A stretch of DNA of 64,000 nt, taken from NCBI GenBank assembly GCA_017656265.1, contig JACDOD010000008.1, positions 1 through 64,000 of the forward strand. The letters are read 5' to 3'. Under the pieces are notes generated by a model, which was not told the origin of the DNA, did not search any database, and saw nothing but the letters and a program-made list of their open reading frames with translations. Origin of the DNA: Bacillaceae bacterium. Its GTDB lineage: Bacteria; Bacillota; Bacilli; Bacillales; Alkalibacillaceae. Below are positions 20,231 to 31,420 of this stretch, in pieces. Numbering within the stretch: position 1 is the first letter of the stretch; each line of letters begins with the position of its first letter. The position numbers were made by a program, and so were the translations under genes.

Positions 20231-20923
20231 TTAACCCAGGTACGTCACCGGGAGCTCTTTTTCTGTAATCTTTCCATTTGAGCTGCTTACATAGCAGGCT
20301 CTGGCATCGGGACGTGATGAAATCACCCGATGAATATCCGTACCGATATAGTGGATGGCTGTTCCATCATCAAGAGCATATCCAGGCTGTATATCACCTG
20401 ACATCATCAATTTATGATAATACTCCCGCATACCTGGTTCAGAATCATAGTGGGGGAAATGGCTTCCCTTTACAAAGCCAAGGCCATGAATCATTGCCAT
20501 CTCATTTTCACAAATATCGGTTACTCCTTCTTCATACCAGCACAGTGAACCTGCACTTAATCCGGCAAGCACAACTCCCTGTTCCCACGCCTCCCTTAAA
20601 ATCTCATCTAATCCCCATGTTTTCCAGAGAGCAAGCAAATTAACGGTATTCCCTCCGTCTACATAGATCACATCCTGTTCGAGCACAAAACTTCTTAAAT
20701 CCTTTGTAGGCAGCTTAAAAAGAGAAAGATGGGTCGGGATACAATTTAACGTTTTAAAAGAATGATAGAATTTGGCGATATATCCTTCTGCATCTCCACT
20801 GGCTGTCGGCAAGAAGCAAACCTTTGGGCGTTCACTTTTGGCTTGCTGCAGGATGTATATATCGAGCAAAGAATTCGGCTCCATCGAAAACCCACCGCCC
20901 CCCATTGCAATGATCTGCTTCAT
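20231..20923 (-). CDS. Peptidase E-like (S51, type 1 glutamine amidotransferase fold)
   Basis: IIAMGGGGFS, YVDGGNTVNLL, LAGLSAGSLCWY. Confidence 0.87.
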   Translation of the reverse strand: MKQIIAMGGGGFSMEPNSLLDIYILQQAKSERPKVCFLPTASGDAEGYIAKFYHSFKTLNCIPTHLSLFKLPTKDLRSFVLEQDVIYVDGGNTVNLLALWKTWGLDEILREAWEQGVVLAGLSAGSLCWYEEGVTDICENEMAMIHGLGFVKGSHFPHYDSEPGMREYYHKLMMSGDIQPGYALDDGTAIHYIGTDIHRVISSRPDARACYVSSSNGKITEKELPVTYLG

Positions 20924-21029
20924 CTGATCCTCTCCTGTCATCACCACTTTTACTCATTATACTGACATTTTTATCTAAATGAAACGAATTTTGGTTTCAT
21001 TCGTTAAATATATAAGGAGGTTGATCGCT

Positions 21030-21551
21030 ATGAAATCATCCATTTATTTCTCCGACAACTTTTTCTCGGCTGGCAAAACGGATATTTTTAATGAAAATAA
21101 AGAAAAGCTTGGCTGGCTGGATTTGCAGAGTGCCTTTTCTTCCAGTGTGGACGTGCTGGATCAGGATGGAAATGTGCTGTATCAAGGACACTTCCCATTT
21201 CTCTCTAACCGGTGGAGAGTAACAAATGGAGAAGACCATGAAATCGGTAAGCTCTATCCCCGCGTTGCTTTTTTTGCAAAGAAATATGAATATGATGCCT
21301 GTCAGCGCGCCACCTTCACCATCGAATCAGAAGCTTTCTCAAAAGAATACCAGATTCTTGATGAAACCGGAAAACTTGCCTGCCATTTTAAAAAAATAAG
21401 CGGGTTTTTTGAATCCTCTGCCTTTCAGCTTACGAATTATACTGAAGAAGTTCCATCCATGGAATGGGTTGCGGTTGTCATGGGCATCAATGCTGTTGAA
21501 AAAAGAAGACGGAGAAATGCAGGTGCAGCCGGCGGCGGTGGAGCACAATAA
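21030..21551 (+). CDS. LURP-one-related/tubby-like domain protein with Gly-rich C-terminus
   Basis: Strand-rich repeats resembling LURP-one proteins; RBS AAGGAGG before ATG 21030. Confidence 0.5.
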   Translation: MKSSIYFSDNFFSAGKTDIFNENKEKLGWLDLQSAFSSSVDVLDQDGNVLYQGHFPFLSNRWRVTNGEDHEIGKLYPRVAFFAKKYEYDACQRATFTIESEAFSKEYQILDETGKLACHFKKISGFFESSAFQLTNYTEEVPSMEWVAVVMGINAVEKRRRRNAGAAGGGGAQ

Positions 21552-21748
21552 TCTCAAATTCTATAGATTGGAACTTTCCCTCCAATGTATGGTTGGGGGG
21601 TTTTTGTTTGGGAAAATTAATTTTCGTTAATACTTTTTTAATAATTTCATAAGTGGAATTTTAGAATTCTCTTCCATAATCAATTATGTAGGGTTGAAAG
21701 AATACCAATCATGATAAAAATCAAAAACATATAGAAGGAGGTTTCATG

Positions 21749-22678
21749 ATGGAACATAAACCCATTGTGGAAATGAAACATGCTACGAAAAAAATCGGGC
21801 ATAAAACTATCATAGATGATCTGACCCTCGACATATACCGGGGTGAGGTGTTTGGATTTTTAGGCCCAAACGGTGCTGGGAAGACTACCACTATTCGCCT
21901 AATGGCCGGATTGATCAGGCTGACTGAAGGCGATATTCTGATTAACGGCTTCAGCATTCAAAAAAACTTTGAAAAGGCCATCGCTCATGTTGGAGGCATC
22001 ATTGAAAATCCAGAAATGTATAAGTTTATGTCCGGGTATGACAATCTGGTTCATTACGCCCGGATGTTTCCAGAGAAAATCAGCAAGGAACGGATTGATG
22101 AAGTCATCCGTCTTGTGGGAATGGAAAAGCGGATTCACGAAAAAGTGAAATCCTATTCCCTCGGGATGCGACAGCGGCTGGGACTGGCTCAAGCCCTGCT
22201 TCATTCTCCTTCGCTGCTGATTTTAGATGAACCGACAAATGGACTTGACCCTGCAGGCATACGAGAAGTACGGAATTATTTACGGAAAATTGCCCATGAG
22301 CAAAACATTGCCGTATTTGTCTCCAGCCACCTGTTATCGGAAATCCAGCTCATGTGTGACCGGGTCGGCATTATTCAAAACGGAAAATTAATCAGTGTAG
22401 AAACCGTAAGCAGCCTGGTTGAAAACCGAGATCAAGTTACCGTTCGAATCGAAGCTGAGCCACTGGAAAAGGGGTATGAGATATTAGCTGATTCATACCC
22501 GGATCATAAAATGTCCATGGCCGGCAACTCCATTCAGATGGAAGCCAGACGAGAGGACCTGCCGGCGATTACAAAGTTATTGGTACACAACGAAATAGCT
22601 GTATTTGAGATTACATCGAATAAAGAAACCCTTGAAGAAAAATTCCTCGAAATTACAGGAGGGAATATAAATGTATAA
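21749..22678 (+). CDS. ABC transporter ATP-binding protein (BcrA-like)
   Basis: Walker A GPNGAGKTT, signature YSLGMRQRLGLAQAL, Walker B LLILDEPTNGLDP. Confidence 0.93.
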   Translation: MEHKPIVEMKHATKKIGHKTIIDDLTLDIYRGEVFGFLGPNGAGKTTTIRLMAGLIRLTEGDILINGFSIQKNFEKAIAHVGGIIENPEMYKFMSGYDNLVHYARMFPEKISKERIDEVIRLVGMEKRIHEKVKSYSLGMRQRLGLAQALLHSPSLLILDEPTNGLDPAGIREVRNYLRKIAHEQNIAVFVSSHLLSEIQLMCDRVGIIQNGKLISVETVSSLVENRDQVTVRIEAEPLEKGYEILADSYPDHKMSMAGNSIQMEARREDLPAITKLLVHNEIAVFEITSNKETLEEKFLEITGGNINV

Positions 22679-23621
22679 TATGTTTAACTTAATTCGAAAT
22701 GAAAATATGAAGCTTTTTAAACAGTTCAGCACATGGGTTATGGTGGGTTTGCTCGTAGTCATTGTACTCATTGTCAGTCTCGCAACGAACTACTTAATGG
22801 ATTCACAGGTCACCGATAAATGGAAAATCCAGTTGGAGGTGGAAAACCAGCAACTGACTGAACAACTGGAACAGGTTCCAGACATCGGAAACAGTCATGA
22901 AACGCTAAAGGAACAAATAGCCATTAACCAGTATCGGATCGATCATGACATCCCACCGGTAGAAAATAAAACATTATGGGGTTTCATGATTTCATCGACA
23001 AATCTAACGTCTCTGGCTACCCTATTTACCATTGTCATTGCTGCCGGCATTGTGGCCAGTGAGTTTTCATGGGGGACCATCAAACTTCTCTTGATTCGGC
23101 CGGTCAACCGATCAAAGATTTTATTGTCTAAATTCATTACTACTCTTTTGTTTGCTCTGTTTAATCTAGTCGTTTTATTTGTCTCTTCCTTCATCTTCGG
23201 TGCCCTATTCTTTGGCTTTGAAGGGAAGGAGCTTCCGTACCTTGCCTTTGTAGATGGTGAAGTGGTAGAACGGAATATGATTACCCATATCCTGAGCCTG
23301 TATGGACTGAATAGTGTGGATTTAATCATGATGGTGACCTTTGCCTTTATGATTTCAACGGTATTCCGAAACCGTTCCCTTGCTGTCGGTTTGTCCATTT
23401 TTCTCATGTTTACAGGTCAGCAGGTTGTGATGCTCTTAAGCAAGTATGAATGGGTCAAATACGTTTTATTTGCCAACACAAACCTCTCCCAGTATATCAA
23501 CGGGAAGCCTCTTGTGGAGGGCATGACCATGACCTTCTCCATCATGGTATTGCTTGTCTATTTTATCCTGTTTGTTGCCATGTCATGGACCATTTTTCAC
23601 CGAAGAGACGTTGCTAATTAA
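22671..23621 (+). CDS. ABC-2 family transporter permease
   Basis: 6 TM pattern; overlaps the ATPase gene by 8 nt. Confidence 0.85.
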   Translation: MYNMFNLIRNENMKLFKQFSTWVMVGLLVVIVLIVSLATNYLMDSQVTDKWKIQLEVENQQLTEQLEQVPDIGNSHETLKEQIAINQYRIDHDIPPVENKTLWGFMISSTNLTSLATLFTIVIAAGIVASEFSWGTIKLLLIRPVNRSKILLSKFITTLLFALFNLVVLFVSSFIFGALFFGFEGKELPYLAFVDGEVVERNMITHILSLYGLNSVDLIMMVTFAFMISTVFRNRSLAVGLSIFLMFTGQQVVMLLSKYEWVKYVLFANTNLSQYINGKPLVEGMTMTFSIMVLLVYFILFVAMSWTIFHRRDVAN

Positions 23622-23640
23622 TGTCTGCTGTGGTATGACA

Positions 23641-23668
23641 GAAGGGAGCCGTTCTGCGGCTCCCTTTC
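23641..23668 (+). terminator. Intrinsic terminator/hairpin
   Basis: GAAGGGAGCCGTTCTGCGGCTCCCTTTC. Confidence 0.6.
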
Positions 23669-23693
23669 ATACTGAGTAAAAGGATGATGAGTC

Positions 23694-24398
23694 TTGAATG
23701 AAGATACTATTTTAGTTGTTGAAGATGAAAAAGAAATCGGCGAGCTTGTCAAAGACTATCTAGAGAAAGAAGGTTTTCAGGTTGTTCTCGCCCTTGATGG
23801 AAAGGAAGGTCTCCATCTGTTTCACGAAAAAAAGCCCACCCTTATTGTTCTGGATATCATGCTTCCGGAAATGGATGGGATTGAAGTTTGCCGCATGATT
23901 CGCACAGAGTCCAACATTCCGGTTATCATGATGACTGCAAAGAAGAGTGAAACCGATAAAATCATCGGTTTAGGAATTGGGGCAGATGACTATGTAACAA
24001 AACCCTTCAGTCCAGGGGAACTGGTGGCGAGAATCAAAGCTCAGCTTCGGCGCTATAAACATTTTTCAAATCCAGCCGAAAATCAGAGTCATAGCTTGAA
24101 AGTTGACCAGCTTGAGATCGATTTAAAAGGATATAACGTGTATGTTGCTGGAAAAAAGGTAAATGTATCAGCCAAAGAATTTCAGCTTCTTCATTTTTTA
24201 GCGACCCATCCGGGACAGGTATTCTCCAGGGAACAGCTGTTTAATCAAATCTGGGGGTTTGAGAGCTATGGGGATTTAAATACAGTGACTGTTTATATTC
24301 GAAAAATACGGGAAAAAATCGAGCCAGACCCCTCAAACCCAACCTTCATTAAGACGGTATGGGGAATTGGCTACAAGTTTGAAGGGAGTTTATCATGA
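23694..24398 (+). CDS. OmpR-family response regulator
   Basis: Receiver plus winged-helix domain; TTG start. Confidence 0.92.
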   Translation: MNEDTILVVEDEKEIGELVKDYLEKEGFQVVLALDGKEGLHLFHEKKPTLIVLDIMLPEMDGIEVCRMIRTESNIPVIMMTAKKSETDKIIGLGIGADDYVTKPFSPGELVARIKAQLRRYKHFSNPAENQSHSLKVDQLEIDLKGYNVYVAGKKVNVSAKEFQLLHFLATHPGQVFSREQLFNQIWGFESYGDLNTVTVYIRKIREKIEPDPSNPTFIKTVWGIGYKFEGSLS

Positions 24399-25810
24399 AC
24401 ATCGGATTAAAAACTCGGCTCATCCTCGCCTTTTTGTCCATTATCATTGTTCCGGTTCTTGTGACCATTGGGCTGTTATATGTTTACCTGTCCAATATAG
24501 ACGAACGTTTCCAGGGTCAGGAAGGGAAAATAAATCAACTTTTTCAGGACATTTCCGATCAAGTGCGAGAAAATGAAGAACTCATAGATCATCCGAAACA
24601 GCTTTATTACGAATTTCAGCCCTTATTAAGAAAATATGATATTAACCTGGCCATCCAATCCCCTGATCATGAGGTTTTGTTTGATTCCAGGGATTTTCAT
24701 CCGGATGAATCAAGTGGATTTTTCAAGCAAATGGATTCGCTGCAGGTCGATGTGGAGCTATCTTCAGGGCTGCCAGTCCATGTGGAAATCATGGCCAATT
24801 CTCTTCAGGCTGAGCCCTTTAATACTTTCTATCAAGTATTAAAGAATATTATGATTAGCCTGGCCATTGGTTTTCTTTCCCTCATCCTGTTAATCATCGG
24901 CTGGACCTGGTATATTTCCAGGACCATTCTATCCCCTCTTAAACAAATTTATACAGCCACAGAAGAGATGAAAGAAGGAAATCTCAGTTATCCCATTCAT
25001 TATAATAAAAAGGATGAGATTGGACATTTTGTTCATGGTTTTAACTTAATGAGAAAGCATCTGAAGCAGTCCATTGAGAAACAAAAACAGTACGAAAAAT
25101 CACGTAAGGAATTGATTGCGAGCATATCCCACGACTTGAGAACTCCATTGTCTTCCATCAAAGGTTATGTGGAAGGTCTGATGGATGGGATAGCCAGAAC
25201 CGAGGAAATGCAAAAAAAGTATTTGCGGGTTATTAAAGATAAAACGGATCAGCTCGATCACTTAATAGAAGATTTGTTTGAATTCTCAAAGCTCGAACTC
25301 AATCAGTTGCCAATGGAACGTGTTTATGTGAACAGTCAAGAGTTTTTCAGTGATGTTATCCTGGGGATTGAAATAGATGTACAACAAAAGGGAGTTCAAA
25401 TTAAAGTGGAAGATCCTGTTCCCTCTGTTTGTATTTACATTGACCCTCAGCGGATTCAGCAGGTGCTTCTGAACCTTATATACAATTCCGTTCGTTATGG
25501 CGCCAGCACCATTAACATTCGTATGTTGGAAAATCGAACAAAGTCCCATCTCCAAGTCCAAATTGCAGATAATGGAAATGGCATTTCGAAAGAGGATCTC
25601 CCATATATTTTCAACCGCTTTTACCGGGGAGAAAAGTCCCGTTCCCGGGAGCATGGAGGAAGCGGACTGGGTCTTGCCATCGTGAAATCCATAATTCAGG
25701 CCCATGACGGGGAAATTCGGGCAGAAAGTGATGAAGGTCAAGGAAGCTGTTTTACGTTTACGTTGCCTTTATGCATTCCGAGCAGCAATGATCCTGAACC
25801 TGAGGGGTAA
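24395..25810 (+). CDS. Sensor histidine kinase with HAMP domain
   Basis: SISHDLRTPLSSIKGYVEG H-box, NGNGI, GSGLGLAI. Confidence 0.92.
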   Translation: MNIGLKTRLILAFLSIIIVPVLVTIGLLYVYLSNIDERFQGQEGKINQLFQDISDQVRENEELIDHPKQLYYEFQPLLRKYDINLAIQSPDHEVLFDSRDFHPDESSGFFKQMDSLQVDVELSSGLPVHVEIMANSLQAEPFNTFYQVLKNIMISLAIGFLSLILLIIGWTWYISRTILSPLKQIYTATEEMKEGNLSYPIHYNKKDEIGHFVHGFNLMRKHLKQSIEKQKQYEKSRKELIASISHDLRTPLSSIKGYVEGLMDGIARTEEMQKKYLRVIKDKTDQLDHLIEDLFEFSKLELNQLPMERVYVNSQEFFSDVILGIEIDVQQKGVQIKVEDPVPSVCIYIDPQRIQQVLLNLIYNSVRYGASTINIRMLENRTKSHLQVQIADNGNGISKEDLPYIFNRFYRGEKSRSREHGGSGLGLAIVKSIIQAHDGEIRAESDEGQGSCFTFTLPLCIPSSNDPEPEG

Positions 25811-25832
25811 ACCATTTGCCCCTCTTTTTTTC

Positions 25833-25863
25833 TTGACAAATTTTAAAGGTATAGTACTATTAT
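25833..25863 (+). promoter_or_regulatory. Probable promoter of MMPL/TetR operon
   Basis: TTGACA at 25833-25838, TACTAT/TATTAT -10 just before operator 1. Confidence 0.55.
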
Positions 25864-25881
25864 GTTAGTTAGTGCTAACAT
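25862..25881. promoter_or_regulatory. Operator copy 1 ATGTTAGTTAGTGCTAACAT
   Basis: Inverted repeat ATGTTAG-N6-CTAACAT. Confidence 0.75.
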
Positions 25882-25967
25882 CTAATCCTTCGCGGGGGCT
25901 TTTTTCAGTTCAAAATGTTGATTGATTAACATTCATCATTCTGTGAATGTTATTCTTTTTATCCCTT

Positions 25968-25987
25968 ATGTTAGTTATTACTAACAT
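25968..25987. promoter_or_regulatory. Operator copy 2 ATGTTAGTTATTACTAACAT
   Basis: Same inverted repeat as copy 1 (18/20 identical). Confidence 0.75.
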
Positions 25988-26019
25988 TCATTAACCACAC
26001 GAAAGGAGATTGCGGCAGG

Positions 26020-28942
26020 ATGTTCCGTTTTTTATCGGTATTGATTACGAAAAGACCTATAAAGGTTATATTTATTACTTTAATACTCATCGGCTTCATG
26101 ATAGTCGGTGTCTCACAGGTTTTCATGGCTACTGGGAATGAAACATTAATCGACCCTGGCACCAGAGTGTTTCAGGAGAACGAACTGTTTGAGTCTGAAT
26201 TCGGCGGAGAGTCTATTATTGTTATGTTTGAGGGAGATTATCCGGAAAATCTTCTATCCGTTGAAAATTTAAGAAAACTAAAAGACCTTGAAGAAAAACT
26301 TCAGGCATATGATGACATTTACAACATCATAAGCCCTGTCACCATTACTGAGCAAATTACCAGGAAACAGGCTGATCATTTTTATGAGGGTATGGAAAAT
26401 ATGGAAAAGGCTTTAGCTCAGGCCTCTGACAAATTAACTGAAATCGGTACATCCATTCAACGGCAGGCTGACCAGCAAACGAATGTTAATTTTAATCCCG
26501 ACGAATTCACTTCTCAGTTGAATCAGCTGGATCATGCAATATCCAGTATGATTCAGGGACAGTCGAAACTTAGTAAAGGAATGCAGCAAATCAATTCAGG
26601 CTACCAATCTTTAGGGGAACAGACCATGACAGTGGCAGCTGGATTAAATCAGTTAACCAGCCAATTAAAACAACAAATGAATAACTCCCCTGATCAGCCG
26701 GAAGGATCCAGACACCAATGGCAGCAAATGATTCAATCCCTGGAAGACATTTATCGAAAACTAACTGTCCTCTCAGAGAATATGACTGATACAGCTAATC
26801 GTGCAGAGTCATTACAACAAATTCCAGTTCAAACGATTCAGGGACTTGAAAAAATGGAGAAAGGCTTTCATCGACAACAGAAGTTCCTTCAACAAGCTTC
26901 TGATAAAGAACAGCTGGTTAACCAGTTAAAGGATATAGCTGAAGGGCTCATTACTATGGGAAATCAGCTGGACAAACTTCATAATGTCATTCAGCAAATG
27001 ATAAATAATCGGGATGTCATGTATCCGGGAATTCCAAAAAAACAAGAAACGCTTGACCGCATCCTTTATGACGAAAAAGGTCAGCTCCGAGACATTTTCA
27101 ATGAAGTGGTGGTTGACTCGGAACACATGATGATGATCGTTCGTTTAAATGGCAACACGCCTGATGATGTTAAAAGTGAAATTGCCGGGTTTATTCAAAG
27201 GAAATTAACGGAAGAGCCTCTTGAATCTGTTGAAACAACCGTAACTGGAAAGCCTGTACTGGATCATGCAGTCCAAACCGAAATGCAAAAAAGCATGCAG
27301 AAGATGGTTGTCCTGGCCATCGTATTTATGATTCTTGTTCTATCACTTATATTCAAAGTTCAATGGAGAATCCTGTCCTTGCCTGTCATTTTTGTGGCTG
27401 TTATTGCCACCATTGGACTGATGGGATGGCTTAGTATTCCAATGACAATGGTATCCATGGCTGTTTTTCCAATATTGATAGGCCTGGGAGTAGATTATGC
27501 CATCCAGTTTCATAACCGATATGTTGAAGAAACAGAAAAAGGGGGACACCCTCATGCATCAAAATAACAGAGAAAAATTCAAACATGCTGCTGACAAGAC
27601 GTTAAAGACGATGATTCCTGCAGTAGGAACAGCTATTCTTGCAACGATGTTAGGATTTATTGCCTTATTTATTTCTCCTGTGCCAATGATTCAGGATTTT
27701 GGTAAAATGTTAACGATTGGTGTTGTCATTAGCTTTTTTGCAGGAATATTTTTATTAATTCCGATTCTATATACCCGGGACCGATATTTTGCCATTCATC
27801 AAGTCGGAAAACAAACAAATGCTAACCCCAAACTGGAAAACGCGTTGAGAAAACTGGCATCCCGAGTTATTTCAGCCAGATGGTTCATTATACCGATTGC
27901 CTTTACATTGACCGGTCTAGGAATCTGGGCAGACCTTCAAGTCGATGTAGAAACAGATATCGAAACATTCATGCCACAGGACACAGAAGAATTGCAAGAT
28001 ATTCATAAGGTCAGGGATATTCTTGGAACCACAGATCAAGTTGCGATTGTTTATGAAACGGAAAGCCTGTGGAGCGAAGAATCCATCCAGTGGGTGGATG
28101 AAATCACTAAATCTCTCAAGCAGGAATTCCCGGAGGAAATTGTCAACAGCCAGTCACTGACTACTCTCCTTCGACAGATAAATGATGGAGAGCTTCCTGA
28201 ACATGAAAACATGATGGAAGTTGCCCACGAGTTGCCTGTTAATCAACGAAAAATGTTTGTCAATGAAGATGAAACAAGAGGTACTATCCTTCTAGGGATC
28301 AAACATTTAGAAGCAGAAGATTTAAAACCGTTTATTGCAGATCTGAAGGGTTATTTAGAGGATCAGCAGCTAATGGGGATAAGAACAACTGTTACTGGAA
28401 AATCCGTGCTGGATACGGAAATGGTTTCAGCACTGACTTCTGGCAGGCATGAAATGACCCTGTTAGGCATGGCACTCGTATTCGCCGGACTTTTCATCAT
28501 CTACCGCCACCCGGTGAAGGCCTTTGTACCTCTTCTCCCAATCAGTTTAATTGTCGGCTGGTCCGGTGCAGCGATGTATCTGTTAAACTTGAAATATACT
28601 CCCCTTTCCGCTACATTGGGAGCATTAATTATCGGAATCGGGACAGAGTTTACGATTTTGTTAATGGAAAGGTTTTATGAAGAACGGAAAAAAGGAAAAG
28701 ATTCAAAACTGGCCATGATCACTGCAGTTCAAAAAATTGGGAAGGCCATTATTGCATCAGGGCTGACTGTGATTGGTGGGTTTAGTGCACTGTTAATATC
28801 TGATTTTCCGATTTTACGGGACTTTGGACTAATGACACTGATTAACATGTCCCTTGCCCTGCTCAGCACGCTGGTTGTGATGCCGGGTATTATGATCCTA
28901 TTAGACCGATTCGTCAAAACTAAACAGACGGAACATATATAA
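26020..28942 (+). pseudogene. MMPL/RND-family transporter split by a frameshift at the A5G5 run 27536-27545
   Basis: ORF1 carries the N-terminal half through GVDYAIQFHNRY, ORF2 continues from the next TM; removing one G fuses the frames. Confidence 0.8.
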
Positions 28943-28967
28943 TCTCAGATGGTCAGGAGGTGAGGAT

Positions 28968-29543
28968 ATGCGCGATACATCGGAAAAAATATTGGAAGCT
29001 GCCAGAGAAGTTTTCGTTCGTGAAGGTTTTTTGCAGGCAACTACCCAGGAAATTGCAAAAGAAGCAGGAGTTGCTGAAATGACCGTGTTCCGTAAATTTT
29101 CTACTAAAAAAAATCTCTTTTATGTTTCCATGAAGGCAGCTATTGAAAACAATTTTTATACCGATTTTAAAAAGCTCGCTCCTGGCATTAACACCGAAAA
29201 ATTTTTAAGTTCTATTCTAAAAGAGCGGCTGGAGACCGTATCAAAAAACATTCCAATTATCCGGATGCTCATTTCTGAGAGTATGATGAGCCGTCTGGAT
29301 GAAGAAATAGATTTGCCAAAACTTATCTTTTATCAGCTGAAATCGGTTTTACAGCAGCACTTTGATAAGATAGGGGCGGATTCAAGTGTCGAAGAGCTGG
29401 CCAAAATGATTAGCGGAATCCTGATCAGCCAGACTTTATGGACAGAGGGAGAGCCATTTTTCGCCAAAACTGAACAAGAAAAAGAAACGATCGTCCAAAA
29501 GCATGTACAGTCATTAATGGCTTTCATTCATTATTCAGATTGA
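28968..29543 (+). CDS. TetR/AcrR family regulator
   Basis: N-terminal HTH FVREGFLQATTQEIAKEAGVAEMTVFRKFSTKKNLF. Confidence 0.92.
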   Translation: MRDTSEKILEAAREVFVREGFLQATTQEIAKEAGVAEMTVFRKFSTKKNLFYVSMKAAIENNFYTDFKKLAPGINTEKFLSSILKERLETVSKNIPIIRMLISESMMSRLDEEIDLPKLIFYQLKSVLQQHFDKIGADSSVEELAKMISGILISQTLWTEGEPFFAKTEQEKETIVQKHVQSLMAFIHYSD

Positions 29544-29583
29544 TTCCGATGAATAAGATTTTCCCAATCACTTCCTTAAAACA

Positions 29584-29638
29584 AAAAGGCTTCCCCAAAG
29601 CAGACAAACATAAAATAGTCTGACCAGGGGAAGCTTTC
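29584..29638. terminator. Intrinsic terminator between convergent genes
   Basis: GGCTTCCCC...GGGGAAGCTTTCG. Confidence 0.55.
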
Positions 29639-29639
29639 G

Positions 29640-30332
29640 TTATTCAACTGAAATTAAGTTCCCGTGATTATATTGATAAAGCCTCTGATCTCCATTATCA
29701 TAAACTTCTATCACCCACTGGCCATCCCTCTTTTTCAAGATTGCTGCATTTCCTCCAACCGCTTCCGCGACATCTGCCATTTGAAAATGATCCTCCTCCC
29801 ACTCATAAATCCAGACATAAGGCGGATTTGTGCCGGTAGACACAGAAAGCAGCTCTCTTTTCCCATCTCCATTTAAATCAGCAAATCTCGGACTGCCGGT
29901 TTTTAATACTCGTAACCATTTTTCGTTTTGTTCGTCATATAACATGATTTGTATTTCCCGGTAGGAGGCACCTTGAGATCCCTGTATGATAAGTTCCGGA
30001 GTGGAATCACAAGTTACGTCCTGCTCCTTAATCGTCACGTCATCCAGACCATAGGAGCTGACTGAACCAAGACTATAATACTGGCTTTTGTAATTCAGAA
30101 AGCCATACATCTGTTGTTCATCTTTTGGATCCTGATAAATGACGACAGCAGCAGGTTCTTCAGTTGGCACTTTAAGAATTATTTCTTGAAGGAGCTTCCA
30201 GTTCGATTAAGGTTTCTGTATGGTTAACTCTTCCCCGGGAACAGGCTGACTGCCGACAGTAATGGCATCTGTCCCGGAGTTCTGGCAGCCAGATAAAAAC
30301 ATAATGATAAGCAGTATAGCAGTTTTTTTCAC
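29640..30332 (-). pseudogene. FG-GAP/VCBS-like lipoprotein, disrupted after the signal peptide
   Basis: Upstream GTG ORF MKKTAILLIIMFLSGCQNSG...LTIQKP* in the same frame as ...IILKVPTEEPAAVVIYQ; lipobox LSGC with RBS AAGGGTGA. Confidence 0.65.
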
Positions 30333-30472
30333 AAATGTTCACCCTTTAACTATTCATCTAAGCTCAGCATTCCATTCATTATATTGAAAAAATTTTGGTT
30401 TCACAATAACTTTCAACTTTGTTGAATATGGTAAAATATAGATATTCATTCAATGACAGAGAGGCGAACACG

Positions 30473-31420
30473 ATGAAAAAATCTATGTTTTTGACAGGGA
30501 TGGCCCTTATACTCATCAGTTTTGGAGTCAACCTGATTTATTACGTCCTGCATCAGCTGGACGAACCGATTGTACTGAAGCATTATTATGAACTGGATTA
30601 TCGGGAAGAAATACCGGTAGAAATCTTTTATGTAACGAACAGATACGAACCTGCAAACATTCAAATGATTGATATCCCTGGGATGAATACCCTTCCTGGG
30701 AATACAGGAGGATTTTATTTTCATCAAGATACCGCACATCAAAACATAAAAAATGAATATCGCCATCAGGTATTAAAGTCGTATTCATTCATCATTGATG
30801 GCCAAAATCTTTTTAAAGAGAATAACGATCCTATTGCAATTGATGAAGTGAGAATCCATTTTTCGGATGGAACCGTTAAGACTGCGGACATAGGCCAGTT
30901 GATCATTTATAAGGATCATCAAGAGGTACGGCCGTTAAATCAGCAAATGAGCGGATCTTCCAACAGAAATCTGGATTGGAACATCTATGTGGCCAATAAG
31001 CCTGTAACAATTGAAAAGATCAACTACTCCTTTAGGAATATACTGGATGAAGACTTCAAAATTAAACTCAGCTGGAATCAGAAACAGCTTCAGTCCTACT
31101 ATGATGACCTGATGAATAACCGCAGACATTCAGACAGGGATCTGGTTAAGGAATGGGATGAAACCCCGGGAGTGAACCTGAACGATGAACGATTTCCTGT
31201 TCAATTGGACGAAGGAGAATGGCTTGGGGTTTATTCTGCTTTTGAGCCAGAAGAGATAAGCCATAACGCCCTGTCTTATTTTCAAGTGCATGTCAAAATG
31301 TCCGGCGTTACTGAAGATGGGGAGTCCTTTCAGAACTGGATGCGAATCAACCTGAATCCTTATATTAGCCAGAAGCAGATGGATCACCTGGTACAAATGG
31401 CCAGAGAGGGGGATTTCTGA
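30473..31420 (+). CDS. Hypothetical membrane-anchored protein
   Basis: N-terminal TM, long extracytoplasmic region; overlaps the next ORF start. Confidence 0.6.
   Translation: MKKSMFLTGMALILISFGVNLIYYVLHQLDEPIVLKHYYELDYREEIPVEIFYVTNRYEPANIQMIDIPGMNTLPGNTGGFYFHQDTAHQNIKNEYRHQVLKSYSFIIDGQNLFKENNDPIAIDEVRIHFSDGTVKTADIGQLIIYKDHQEVRPLNQQMSGSSNRNLDWNIYVANKPVTIEKINYSFRNILDEDFKIKLSWNQKQLQSYYDDLMNNRRHSDRDLVKEWDETPGVNLNDERFPVQLDEGEWLGVYSAFEPEEISHNALSYFQVHVKMSGVTEDGESFQNWMRINLNPYISQKQMDHLVQMAREGDF

Noticed and set aside
22943-23407. 154-aa antisense ORF
   Set aside because: Lies wholly within the ABC permease gene on the other strand; composition is typical of a shadow frame
25286-25741. 151-aa antisense ORF
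   Set aside because: Shadow of the histidine kinase gene
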